From assembly GCA_003353825.1 (NCBI GenBank), contig PIVW01000111.1, positions 1-13,285 on the forward strand: DNA of 13,285 bases, written 5' to 3'. How positions within the stretch are numbered: position 1 is the first letter of the stretch; the number at the start of each line of letters is the position of its first letter. The notes beneath the pieces were generated by a model. The model was not told where the DNA came from and searched no databases. It saw only the letters and a program-made list of their open reading frames with translations. Positions 6,358 to 13,285 of the stretch are shown here, in pieces. The stretch comes from Chloroflexota bacterium. Lineage in GTDB: Bacteria; Chloroflexota; Anaerolineae; J102. The translations under genes and the position numbers were made by a program.

Positions 6358-7365
6358 TCACACCGCAACAGGAAGCCCGTCACTCTCCAAAGAACGCTGC
6401 GCCGCCTCGAGCACACGCACCACCCGCAAGCCATTGGCGCCATCAGTCTGAGGGCGACTGCCCGTCTGGATCGCTCGCACAAAATCTTCGCACTCCATTC
6501 TCAGGGGCTCCAACAAGGGCAATTTGGGGATGGCGATATCGCCCGAGTGCAGGCGATACTGGTATTCGCCATATTGCGGGTCGGTGGCTCGAATCGCCCC
6601 TTTGTCATACACCTTGACCTTGCCCTCCGCCGCCAGATCATCATAGATGATCATTTTTTCGCTACCCACAACGGTCAACCGGCGCACCTTGCTGGGATCC
6701 AACCAGGAGGCGTGAACGTGGGCCATGATACCGCCGGGGAAGTGGAGCGTCAGAAAAATCACATCTTCAACCTGGCCGTTCAGGTACTTTGCCCCACGTG
6801 CGCTCACACGCTCGGGCATTTGACCAAGCAGGTAAAGATAGATGGAGATATCGTGTGGCGCGATGCTCCACAGAACGTTGATATCTGTCTGGATGCGCCC
6901 CAGGTTGACGCGAGTGGAATACAGATAGTAGGTCTCGCCAATGGCATGCTTATCCAGCAGCGCCTTGATGTGGCGAACGGCCGGGACGTATTCGAACACA
7001 TGCCCAACCATGAGTACTCGCGCGCGCGCTGCTGCTAACTCGACCAGTTCTTCTGCCTCGTCCACCGTCATCGCCAGAGGTTTTTCGACGAGTACATGCT
7101 TGTCCGCCTGCAACGCCGCCACAGCCAGTGGATAATGGCTGTGAGCAGGGGTGGCAATGGCGACGGCTTCGATATTACTGTCGATCAGCGCTTCTCCGCT
7201 CTCGAAAAAGGTTGTGGCGCGGTACAGGTCTTTTGCCTTTTGCAGACGGGTAGGGCTGGCATCGCTGATGGCGCTAAGATCACAATTGGGGATAGCATGC
7301 AGATTCCGGGCTAGATTAGGCCCCCAATAGCCAAAGCCTATAAGGCCGATACGAGTTTGATTCAT
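6358..7365 (-). CDS. Gfo/Idh/MocA-family NAD(P)-dependent sugar oxidoreductase
   Basis: This 335-residue cytoplasmic dehydrogenase has full length for the family. The N-terminal Rossmann fold shows GFGYWG (10-15), the EKP motif (94-96, VLVEKPLA) whose lysine is the usual catalytic residue, and a C-terminal alpha/beta domain with APHDISIYL (169-177) carrying the His-Asp pair typical of the active site. The GYWGPN start resembles members acting on nucleotide sugars, such as UDP-N-acetylglucosamine/uronate 3-dehydrogenases and inositol-type dehydrogenases. The substrate cannot be fixed from sequence. It is the last gene of the leftward run, 109 nt after the membrane protein stop, with no clear Shine-Dalgarno. 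With the upstream GT2 and GT-C-like proteins it suggests sugar-nucleotide processing for surface glycans. It converges on the DGR TR. Confidence 0.85.
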   Translation of the reverse strand: MNQTRIGLIGFGYWGPNLARNLHAIPNCDLSAISDASPTRLQKAKDLYRATTFFESGEALIDSNIEAVAIATPAHSHYPLAVAALQADKHVLVEKPLAMTVDEAEELVELAAARARVLMVGHVFEYVPAVRHIKALLDKHAIGETYYLYSTRVNLGRIQTDINVLWSIAPHDISIYLYLLGQMPERVSARGAKYLNGQVEDVIFLTLHFPGGIMAHVHASWLDPSKVRRLTVVGSEKMIIYDDLAAEGKVKVYDKGAIRATDPQYGEYQYRLHSGDIAIPKLPLLEPLRMECEDFVRAIQTGSRPQTDGANGLRVVRVLEAAQRSLESDGLPVAV

Positions 7366-7440
7366 GAGTTATAGGGTCGAACGTGTTGAGGGATGATGAG
7401 ATATGTCACAAGGTTGGGTGTGATGATATGATTGGGTTGT

Positions 7441-7468
7441 GGCAGGTGGCAGGTGGCAGGTGGCAGGT
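7441..7468. repeat. Four perfect tandem copies of a 7-bp unit
   Basis: GGCAGGT is repeated four times without interruption, ending 7 bp before the stop codon of the membrane protein gene, inside the 109-bp gap to the oxidoreductase. It is a heptameric minisatellite and probably varies in copy number. No coding role is apparent. Confidence 0.9.
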
Positions 7469-7474
7469 GTGCGC

Positions 7475-10246
7475 TCATTCTGGCTGTAATTGCCAGGTCA
7501 ATTCAACGAGTGCGAAGGTTGGATCTGCTTCGGTGATGCCATCGCCGAGCGTTACGGTGACAGGCCAGAGGTCGGAGGTGAAGTCCTTAGCAGATCCGGG
7601 TTGGGCGCTCTTTACGCCCACAAAGGCGTGGGCACGGCGTGTGTGGCCGCGGATGTCGGATTGTACACCAATGCTGCTCAGGGCGTCGATGGCTTCTTGT
7701 TGCAGATTGAGGGCGGCGGCATCGCGCACGGCCCCGGCCAGGGTCGTTCCCACTGGCAGGGCGTCGATCCAGGCAGCCATACGCGCGCTTTCACCATCAA
7801 GAGTAGGGTCATGCGTGTCGAAAACCGCGGCGGAGAGGACTTGACTGGCGGTCCCGTCAAGCGCCACAAGGTTGTAGCCGCGCTGGTTGGGGCTGAAGTC
7901 GATACCATCTACAAAGATATGGGCAAAATCGCCGCTGTCCTTGCCTGCGCTACGCACGACGATGCCACTGGCGAAGGGCACATCGGAGGGAACGAAGTCG
8001 TTGTCGGAATGGATTGCCAGGCGCTGAGGGAAGCCATCGGCACTGGGAGGCAGTGACAGGGCGCATGAGTTGATGTCAAAGACCAGGTGGCAGGGAGGCA
8101 GGATTCGGCCATCAAGACTGAAGGTGAGGGTTTGATCACCAGGAGAGAAAAGACTCAGCTCAACGAGGGCAGGGCGAGTGGTAGCGGGCAGAATGAGGGT
8201 GGGGTCAGCACGCGTGGCCCACACGGCTGACCTATCTCCTAACTGGCTGACGACTCCCCAGCCTTGGTCGAGATAGGTTTGCAATTCGGGTGCATCGGGC
8301 AGCAGGTCCACGCGGTTACGCTCCTCTGGCCAGCGCCCTTCGTAACGGGCGACGCCCCCCTGCTCCTCCATCTTGTGCAAGGGGAAGAGTTCCAGTAGCT
8401 TCTCCTCGAATCCATGTGGAACTTTGTCCTTGTGCAAGGTGACAATGTGGATGTTGTAGATGCGCAGAAGGTCGGGCGCCAGGGCTTGGGCGCGAGCGAA
8501 GTCATCGGGCGGGACATCACGGCCATCCTGCAAGGCTGCCAGCACGCCGATGACGGGATGCTCCATGAAGTACTGGAATTTCTGTTCAGGGTTGCGACTG
8601 GTATTGCCGCCCAGCCGCGGTTTGGCGTGGGCAGCCTGATACCATTGCGTGTACATGATAATGGTGTCGGCTTTGCCAAAAACATTGAAGCCATTACGCC
8701 AGCCAATGGGCAGATCGAGCACCGCTCCGGGCCTGTCATCGGCCACCACGGCGTCGTAAGCCGGGGGAAGGCGAAAATCAGAGAGGGGCAGGGGTGCGGA
8801 AACATGTTCAAAGAGCACAATAGCCGCCAAAGCAGCGACGAGCCACTTTCTGCGGGTCGGACGCACATGGCGAAACAAGGCAAGTACACCCAATGCAGCC
8901 AGGACACCGGCGCCCAGCAGGATTACGATGCTATAACGACTGGGGTAGCGGTTGGCCTGAAAAAAGGGGATTTTTAAGAGTAAGGGGAACAAGCCAGGGA
9001 TTTCTGTCTCGTATCCAGCGATGCGAAGGGCCGGGCCCAAAGAGACCAACAAGAAAAAACCGGTCAGGAGGGCGATAGCCCAAACCCAGAGCTTGCGGTG
9101 ATGAACCCAGATACCATACCCGGCCAAAACCATGACACTGAAGCCCAAATAGAGGTGCTGTCCCTTATTTACCATGAACTGCGAACCGTCGGCGCTCACC
9201 CTGGAATTATCGGCCAGGTTACGAATGATGTCGCCAAACAGAGGATGCAACTGTGTGGGCAACAGAAATCCGAGCAGATCCACAGAGAAGATGTCTGAGA
9301 AACCACCTCCCTCGACCAGAAACTCCGCATTAGCCAGCATATCGGGCAGCATGTTTGCCAGATATGGTAATAGACCGATCACGAACATGACTGCAGCGAT
9401 GGCGGCTGCTCGAAATACGCGCCAGGCCGCAGGTCGATACCTCGCCCGGTAGAACGCCATCAGCACGGTACCGATCACCGTCAAACCAATTAGAAGCACC
9501 GCAAAGGTACCGTACGTTAATTCTGCCCAGGTCTGGAAAAGCAGGAAAAGCCCCATCATCATACCGTTTCGCCATCGCCAAGGGGATTGGAAACTGCGCG
9601 CCAGGTAGAATGCGACAAAGGGCAGCCATTGTGAGGATGCGATATTGAACTGGCCGAGAGCTACATAGAACAGTTTGGCCGAAGCGAAAGCGTAGATGAG
9701 CGCGGTAATGAGGGCGGCTAGCCGGAAGTCGGAGGTCGGAGGTCGGGAGACGGAGGTCAGAGGTCTGAGGTCAGAGCGATGCCCTGAGCTTGTCGAAGGG
9801 GTCAGAACGTTGCCCTTAGCCTGGCGTTGGCGCTGGGGGTGAGCGCCATGGTTCGATGCCAGGAGTTCTAGTGTGAGAAGATAAGCGCCGAAGCCCCCGA
9901 TGATGAAGCTGCTGAGCAGGATCAGGTTGCTTGTCAGGATCAACGAGACTGCACTCTGCAGGGGGATGCTGAGGGCGCCGTTGAGCAGGGAGAGTGTGTA
10001 GAAGGCAAGGTTAATACTGATGGGATAGAACATACTATCCCCATCAAAAGGATTGTGTATCAGACCTTCCACACCCGCTCGATCCACCCAACTGTATTTC
10101 GCCCACCACAGATTCCAGGCCAGGGCGGGATCATCGATGCCGTCGCCGGGTACGTGTGTGAATATATTTGGCAGTAGCGGCCAGGTGAGCAGCAGGCTCA
10201 ATAGGGCCAGCAGCAGAAGAAGGCGCCAGGGTCGGGTACGTGTCAT
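7475..10246 (-). CDS. Large multi-pass membrane protein, GT-C glycosyltransferase-like
   Basis: From the ATG at 10246 the protein has 923 residues. It begins MTRTRPW followed by a long hydrophobic segment, then an extracytoplasmic loop with VPGDGIDDPALAWNLWW. Acidic residues in this first loop are typical of GT-C lipid-phosphosugar-dependent transferases. About ten more hydrophobic segments run to roughly residue 480 (for example GQFNIASSQWLPF after a LAALITALIYAF helix). A hydrophilic C-terminal half of more than 400 residues follows, probably outside the membrane. An ATG at 10306 would add 20 residues and overlap the ComF gene. I prefer 10246 because it gives a positive-inside signal anchor and no overlap, though neither start has a clear Shine-Dalgarno. 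An in-frame repeat insertion lies at about residues 131-175. The substrate is unknown; YfhO-like membrane proteins are the alternative assignment. Confidence 0.65.
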   Translation of the reverse strand: MTRTRPWRLLLLLALLSLLLTWPLLPNIFTHVPGDGIDDPALAWNLWWAKYSWVDRAGVEGLIHNPFDGDSMFYPISINLAFYTLSLLNGALSIPLQSAVSLILTSNLILLSSFIIGGFGAYLLTLELLASNHGAHPQRQRQAKGNVLTPSTSSGHRSDLRPLTSVSRPPTSDFRLAALITALIYAFASAKLFYVALGQFNIASSQWLPFVAFYLARSFQSPWRWRNGMMMGLFLLFQTWAELTYGTFAVLLIGLTVIGTVLMAFYRARYRPAAWRVFRAAAIAAVMFVIGLLPYLANMLPDMLANAEFLVEGGGFSDIFSVDLLGFLLPTQLHPLFGDIIRNLADNSRVSADGSQFMVNKGQHLYLGFSVMVLAGYGIWVHHRKLWVWAIALLTGFFLLVSLGPALRIAGYETEIPGLFPLLLKIPFFQANRYPSRYSIVILLGAGVLAALGVLALFRHVRPTRRKWLVAALAAIVLFEHVSAPLPLSDFRLPPAYDAVVADDRPGAVLDLPIGWRNGFNVFGKADTIIMYTQWYQAAHAKPRLGGNTSRNPEQKFQYFMEHPVIGVLAALQDGRDVPPDDFARAQALAPDLLRIYNIHIVTLHKDKVPHGFEEKLLELFPLHKMEEQGGVARYEGRWPEERNRVDLLPDAPELQTYLDQGWGVVSQLGDRSAVWATRADPTLILPATTRPALVELSLFSPGDQTLTFSLDGRILPPCHLVFDINSCALSLPPSADGFPQRLAIHSDNDFVPSDVPFASGIVVRSAGKDSGDFAHIFVDGIDFSPNQRGYNLVALDGTASQVLSAAVFDTHDPTLDGESARMAAWIDALPVGTTLAGAVRDAAALNLQQEAIDALSSIGVQSDIRGHTRRAHAFVGVKSAQPGSAKDFTSDLWPVTVTLGDGITEADPTFALVELTWQLQPE
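9722..9856 (-). repeat. In-frame repeat-derived insertion in the membrane protein gene
   Basis: About 45 residues rich in S, T, P and R interrupt two hydrophobic segments of the membrane protein. At DNA level the stretch consists of seven degenerate 7-bp units of the type GGAGGTC (9724-9772) followed by the 19-bp imperfect palindrome CCCTGAGCTTGTCGAAGGG (9782-9800). The latter resembles a short REP-like sequence seen in many bacterial genomes, commonly translated as STSSG or FDKLR. The reading frame stays open throughout. Confidence 0.75.
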
Positions 10247-10277
10247 GCGAAAAGTGTCGGATGTCAGGCGCTGGCTG

Positions 10278-11066
10278 TCAAGTTTTAGTTGCCTGGCGAT
10301 TGCCATCCCAAGCCATAAAAACTTCGTCCGGGTTCAGGCCATGTTGCCAGGGTTCAGGCTCCATTGGCGAGCGTGCGCGGGCCACCGTCAGCGCCCAGAT
10401 ATCGCCGGCGCCGGCCGCTCGTAAGGCGTCGGCACAGGCCCACAAGGTCGCGCCTGTCGTGCAGACATCGTCGATGAGCAAAAGGGTTTCGCCGTGAAGG
10501 AGATCGGGCGCGAGGGCTGTAAATGCCTGGTGCACATTCTCCATCCGCTCCTTTCGGTTAAGCTGCACCTGGGGTGGTGTGTGTCGTCTGCGACTGATGA
10601 GGTCGGTGCGCACGGCGATGTTGCAGGCTTTGCCTGTGTATTCCGCCAGAAAATCGCTCTGATTGTATCCCCTGAATTCGAGCCGTTCGGCATGAAGCGG
10701 CACAGGGACGATGGCATCGAACTGCAATGGGTGCGCATCGAGATAGGCCACGAGATAACCTGCCAGGGGGCGCGCCAGTTGTGTGAGACCACGGTATTTT
10801 AGCCCGTGAATGGCGAATGCAACAGAACCACCATAGAAAACGGCGCCGCGGATACCGCGCAAGCTTCTCGGCCCCGATTGTTTACACGACAAGCAGGTGC
10901 CGCGTTCAGTCGTAGGTTGTCCACAGCGCACACAAATGTCATCACCTACGAACTGAGCCTCTGATCGACAGTCATGGCAATAGGCCGAACCGATGCGCCG
11001 GCAATAAATGCATCGCGCCGGGAATACCAGATCAATAAGAGAATGCAGAACTTTTTGAGCAACCAC
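10278..11066 (-). CDS. ComF-family phosphoribosyltransferase-like protein
   Basis: This 262-residue protein has an N-terminal double zinc-ribbon region with Cys pairs C19/C22, C30/C33, C45/C48 and C58/C61. A type I phosphoribosyltransferase domain follows, with VPVPLHAERLEFRGYNQS (120-137) and the PRPP-binding loop LLIDDVCTTGAT (196-207). ComF proteins are linked to DNA uptake in competent bacteria through single-stranded DNA handling, and a nucleobase-salvage role has also been suggested. The C-terminus has about 30 residues beyond the usual fold. The start lies 88 nt after the Flp-like pilin stop, and the end is 31 nt before the preferred membrane protein start, so the genes are probably cotranscribed. 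The nearby pilin-like protein fits a competence or surface-appendage theme, but this link is inference. Confidence 0.88.
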   Translation of the reverse strand: MVAQKVLHSLIDLVFPARCIYCRRIGSAYCHDCRSEAQFVGDDICVRCGQPTTERGTCLSCKQSGPRSLRGIRGAVFYGGSVAFAIHGLKYRGLTQLARPLAGYLVAYLDAHPLQFDAIVPVPLHAERLEFRGYNQSDFLAEYTGKACNIAVRTDLISRRRHTPPQVQLNRKERMENVHQAFTALAPDLLHGETLLLIDDVCTTGATLWACADALRAAGAGDIWALTVARARSPMEPEPWQHGLNPDEVFMAWDGNRQATKT

Positions 11067-11125
11067 ACTTTCACCTTATGGTTATCGGGCTCAATGGGAT
11101 CTCATGTGGTCCTGGAAACGCACCT

Positions 11126-11143
11126 GTTGCGTGTTGCGTGTTG
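11126..11143. repeat. Short heptameric tandem repeat, about 2.5 copies
   Basis: GTTGCGT occurs twice in tandem followed by GTTG, in the gap between the pilin-like gene and comF. It is the same unit length as the arrays at 7441-7468 and 9724-9772 but a different sequence. Confidence 0.6.
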
Positions 11144-11154
11144 TTTGGCCAGAC

Positions 11155-11328
11155 CTACCCTGCTTGTTCTGGGAACCACGTTCGCAAGAGATCGAATACA
11201 AACGCTCTCAGATCGTCACCAAGAATGAGTAGAATGGCAAGTATGATGATGGCGATGAGCAACAGAATCAGAGCGTATTCGATCACGCTTTGGCCGGCTT
11301 CAGATGGGTTAGGTGTTTGAGGTGTCAT
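11155..11328 (-). CDS. Flp/type IVb pilin-like small membrane protein
   Basis: This 57-residue gene reads MTPQTPNPSEAGQSVIEYAL and continues with an uninterrupted hydrophobic helix (about residues 19-36, rich in I and L) ending in GDDLRAF, then a short amphipathic tail. The pattern of a short leader, Q-S-V-I-E-Y and a hydrophobic helix matches class III (Flp/type IVb) prepilins. In these a prepilin peptidase cuts before the segment carrying Glu at position +5 and Tyr at +6; here cleavage after G12 would put E17 at +5 and Y18 at +6. It starts 13 nt after the GT2 stop and lies 88 nt before comF, all on the minus strand, which suggests one operon. No Tad assembly genes are visible in the window, so it may be a lone pseudopilin or an unrelated single-pass protein. 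Confidence 0.72.
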   Translation of the reverse strand: MTPQTPNPSEAGQSVIEYALILLLIAIIILAILLILGDDLRAFVFDLLRTWFPEQAG

Positions 11329-11341
11329 AAAAACCGTGAGA

Positions 11342-12103
11342 TCAGGAATCGGTCGAAGCGGGATGGGTGCTGGGCTGATGAGTATTGAGGACGGCGGGTG
11401 GTTTACTTGTCATAAGACGCAATACCGTCATCGCCGCTTTAAAGATCTCATTACGAGAGATCTTTGAGGCGCCACGCCTGCGGTCGGTAAAGACGATAGG
11501 TGATTCAGCCACCCGAAAACCGGAGTTCTGAACCCGCCACAGCATCTCGATAAGGTAAGAGTAACCATCCGCACGAATCGCATGTGGATCAACCGTGCGT
11601 AACACATCTGCCCGATAACATCGGAATCCTGCCGTACAGTCGTGTGCCTGTAATCCCAAGAGGGTGCGGGCAAATAGATTAGCGCCATAGCTAAGCGCTC
11701 GACGATGCCACCCCCACAATCTCACACCACCTCCGGGCACATAGCGAGAACCGATACCCAGGTCGTGTTCATCCACCAATGCCACTAACGAGGGGATGTA
11801 GCGGGGGTTGTGCGAGAAATCAGCATCCATGGTGATGATGCGTTCGTATCCGTGTTCAAGGGCATAGGCGAAACCGACCGTATACGCGGTTCCCAGTCCC
11901 AGTTTTCCAGGCCGATGCAGGACATGTACACGTTCATCAGTTTGAGCGAGATGATCGGCTACATCGCCTGTACCATCTGGAGAATTGTCATCTACAACGA
12001 GGATATGCAGACCCAGATCGAGACTGTGCAGGTTTTCGACAAGGGGTGCGAGATTCTCGGCTTCGTTGTAGGTGGGGATAATGGTAATGGTTTTCAAGAT
12101 CAT
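11342..12103 (-). CDS. Polyprenyl-phosphate mannose (dolichyl-phosphate mannose) synthase-like GT2
   Basis: From the ATG at 12103 this is a 253-residue GT-A glycosyltransferase of family GT2 that would transfer a hexose, typically mannose from GDP-mannose, to a polyprenyl phosphate on the cytoplasmic face. Visible motifs are IIPTYNEAENL near the start, VVDDNSPDGT, GKLGLGTAY, MDADFSHNP (the DxD-type metal and nucleotide site), GSRYVPGG, CTAGFRCYR and DRRRGASKIS. It lacks the C-terminal membrane helices found in some relatives and ends in a Pro/Ser/Thr-rich tail. The frame is open to 12214, but a promoter at 12186-12214 and the start of homology at MILKTITIIPTYNE favour 12103. It leads the leftward operon. 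Its lipid-linked sugar would be a natural donor for the GT-C-like protein downstream (inference). Confidence 0.9.
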   Translation of the reverse strand: MILKTITIIPTYNEAENLAPLVENLHSLDLGLHILVVDDNSPDGTGDVADHLAQTDERVHVLHRPGKLGLGTAYTVGFAYALEHGYERIITMDADFSHNPRYIPSLVALVDEHDLGIGSRYVPGGGVRLWGWHRRALSYGANLFARTLLGLQAHDCTAGFRCYRADVLRTVDPHAIRADGYSYLIEMLWRVQNSGFRVAESPIVFTDRRRGASKISRNEIFKAAMTVLRLMTSKPPAVLNTHQPSTHPASTDS

Positions 12104-12185
12104 GAACCGTCGACTGTTCGAGATCGCCGACACAGGTAGAAATGCATTGGCAGACGCGTTATGGTGATTACGCCTCAACCCCGGC

Positions 12186-12214
12186 ATTCTAGCATAGGGC
12201 AGATTTGCGCCCAA
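12186..12214 (-). promoter_or_regulatory. Sigma-70-type promoter of the leftward operon
   Basis: On the minus strand a -35 TTGGGC (12209-12214) and a -10 TAGAAT (12186-12191, five of six consensus matches) are spaced by 17 nt. Transcription would start near 12179, about 76 nt before the GT2 start at 12103. This placement makes the longer GT2 start at 12214 unlikely. Confidence 0.55.
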
Positions 12215-12267
12215 GTTCCTGACGGCGCCCGAATCCTTTGGGATATTGAATTACACCTGAAAACCTG

Positions 12268-12300
12268 ACGCACACCCAACGCACACCCAACGCACACCCC
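12268..12300. repeat. Three tandem copies of an 11-bp unit
   Basis: ACGCACACCCA occurs twice exactly and a third time with the last base changed, in the divergent intergenic region just upstream of the zinc-ribbon gene promoter. It is a minisatellite, with no evident protein-coding role. Confidence 0.9.
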
Positions 12301-12316
12301 GCCTTATGCCTTCCCA

Positions 12317-12333
12317 CACACGTGTGCTACAAT
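12317..12333 (+). promoter_or_regulatory. Extended -10 promoter with adjacent palindrome, upstream of the zinc-ribbon gene
   Basis: TGCTACAAT (12325-12333) is an extended -10 element with five of six -10 matches, about 47 nt before the likely start of translation. No good -35 is present at 17 nt. The perfect 10-bp palindrome CACACGTGTG (12317-12326) abuts the -10 and could be a regulator site, but this is speculative. Confidence 0.35.
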
Positions 12334-12386
12334 TTCAGCCCTTAAAGAAAAACCATATCGCTCGCTCAGTCATTCTGAGGAATCCC

Positions 12387-13085
12387 ATGCGTCCGATCAT
12401 ACAACTCGCCGCCCTGCAAGCGATAGACACAGACCTTGATGCAGATCGCAAGCGTTACGCCGAGATTCAGGCTGAGCTACAACCACCATTGTCACTGTCA
12501 CAAGCTCAAACGGCCAGAGATGGAGCGGTTACACTGGTGGAACAGTGGCGAAAGGAGCAAAAACAGCGAGAGGGAGAAGTTGCCGACCAGAATACGAAAA
12601 TCCAGATACAAGAGAAGCAACTTTATGGTGGGCGAGTCAAGGATCCCCGGGAACAGGTGGCCATGCAGCAAAATGTCGAAGCGCTCAAACGCCATCTGGA
12701 GACGTTGGAAGATGCTGAGTTAGAAGCGATTTTGGAAACGGAACAGGCAGAGAGCGATCTGGCCGAGGCCGAGGCGAACGTAGGGGAGGAACAGGCTTCT
12801 TGGGCGAGAACAGAGGCAGAGTTACAACAAGAACGTCAGAGCCTCATCCTCCGTGCCCAGAAACGGAAAGCGCAACGTGATGCCGCCGCCGCCAGTCTGC
12901 CGCCGCCAGACCTCAAACGTTACGTAATATTGCGAGAGAGATCAGGGGGCGTTGCCGTGGCACCCTTGCAAGGGGCGGGATGTGGTGGCTGCGGTGCGGC
13001 CCTGCCTACGGCTACCCGCCAGCAGGTGCATGGTGATCAGATCGTGACCTGTCCGATTTGTCGGAGAATGCTTTATACCGGGTGA
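12387..13085 (+). CDS. Coiled-coil protein with C-terminal C4-type zinc ribbon
   Basis: The ATG at 12387 follows GAGG about 7 nt upstream and begins MRPIIQLAALQAIDTDLD, the usual N-terminus of this family. An upstream ATG at 12306 would place the candidate promoter inside the gene. The 232-residue product has a long, charged, Glu/Gln/Arg-rich antiparallel coiled coil (about residues 10-175, containing the family segment GGRVKDPREQ) and then a zinc ribbon with Cys at 199/202 (CGGC) and 222/225 (CPIC). It belongs to the C4-type zinc-ribbon (DUF164/CdsZ-like) group. A chlamydial member acts as a chaperone-like adaptor for secretion, while the function elsewhere is poorly defined, with nucleic-acid binding often suggested. 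It is divergent from the GT2 operon. Confidence 0.85.
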   Translation: MRPIIQLAALQAIDTDLDADRKRYAEIQAELQPPLSLSQAQTARDGAVTLVEQWRKEQKQREGEVADQNTKIQIQEKQLYGGRVKDPREQVAMQQNVEALKRHLETLEDAELEAILETEQAESDLAEAEANVGEEQASWARTEAELQQERQSLILRAQKRKAQRDAAAASLPPPDLKRYVILRERSGGVAVAPLQGAGCGGCGAALPTATRQQVHGDQIVTCPICRRMLYTG

Positions 13086-13285
13086 GGATATGGTCTTAGG
13101 ACAGAATAACGTGCGGAACTAGTCCTAAATCGAGTGTAGACCTCCACTTATTATTGAATTCTCAATCCTAAGCCTATATTTCGCAGTTTCTGAGAAAGAA
13201 ATCGAGCAGCGCATGAAAAATAACCCGAAAGTATTAGTGGATTCTGACGAATACTTGTTCTCAGCCTATCTGAAGCATTAGTCAC
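13086..13285. other. Right-hand end, no supported gene
   Basis: After the zinc-ribbon stop there is a 7-bp inverted repeat, TTAGGAC (13096-13102) and GTCCTAA (13122-13128). It has a 19-nt loop and no T-run, so it is at best a weak terminator. A plus-strand frame stays open from about 13129 to a TAG near 13279 and contains MKNNPKVLVDSDEYLFSAYL after an ATG at 13213. I do not recognise it, and it has neither a ribosome binding site nor family similarity that I can see. Confidence 0.3.

Noticed and set aside
7441..7468. CRISPR array
   Set aside because: The units are 7 bp with no spacers. No CRISPR-type direct repeat with regular spacers was found anywhere in the window.
11441..11465. 9-bp inverted repeat AAAGATCTC/GAGATCTTT
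   Set aside because: It lies in the coding sequence of the GT2 gene, encodes ordinary conserved residues (SKISRNEIFK) and is most likely chance.
12104..12214. Longer start for the GT2 gene at 12214
   Set aside because: The added residues have no family similarity, and the candidate -35/-10 pair lies within that stretch.
13129..13281. Possible small gene at the right end
   Set aside because: The frame is short, lacks a start signal, and I cannot match it to any family.

Overview
The window looks like a chromosomal piece of a filamentous or multicellular-type bacterium, most probably Chloroflexota (Anaerolineae/Caldilineae-like). This rests on the style of the genes (a NACHT ATPase fused to a formylglycine-generating-enzyme-like domain, a long membrane protein with an extracytoplasmic tail, a Flp-like pilin, heptameric minisatellites) and is an inference, not a taxonomic proof.

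The centre of the window (about 1328-6330, + strand) is a complete diversity-generating retroelement (DGR). A 1052-residue NACHT (STAND-type) ATPase ends in an FGE/C-type-lectin-like domain whose last 118 bp form a variable repeat (VR, 4349-4466). Downstream lie a GC-rich 8-bp hairpin (4512-4531), a DGR-type reverse transcriptase (4557-5612), an Avd-like accessory protein (5650-5988) and the template repeat (TR, 6047-6164). TR and VR align without gaps at 101 of 118 positions. All 17 differences fall at adenines of the TR, which is the signature of adenine-directed mutagenic retrohoming. The noncoding stretch after the TR contains several inverted repeats and may be the structured 3' part of the TR RNA. 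The element would let the host diversify the ligand-binding face of an intracellular NTPase sensor.

To the left (166-986, - strand) is a broken galactose-1-phosphate uridylyltransferase-like gene. It has a good promoter and start, but an internal deletion has removed the HPH active-site region and shifted the frame. Its downstream side carries a composite hairpin with 14-bp direct repeats.

To the right (6358-12103, - strand) is a run of genes read leftward: a dolichyl-phosphate-mannose-synthase-like GT2, a previously uncalled 57-residue Flp/type IVb pilin-like protein, a ComF-family phosphoribosyltransferase, a large GT-C-like membrane protein and a Gfo/Idh/MocA oxidoreductase. GT2, the membrane protein and the oxidoreductase suggest cell-envelope glycan work. 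A divergent gene (12387-13085, + strand) encodes a coiled-coil protein with a C4 zinc ribbon. Short tandem repeats, mostly with 7-bp units, mark gene edges and one in-frame insertion in the membrane protein. The final 200 bp hold no gene I can support.
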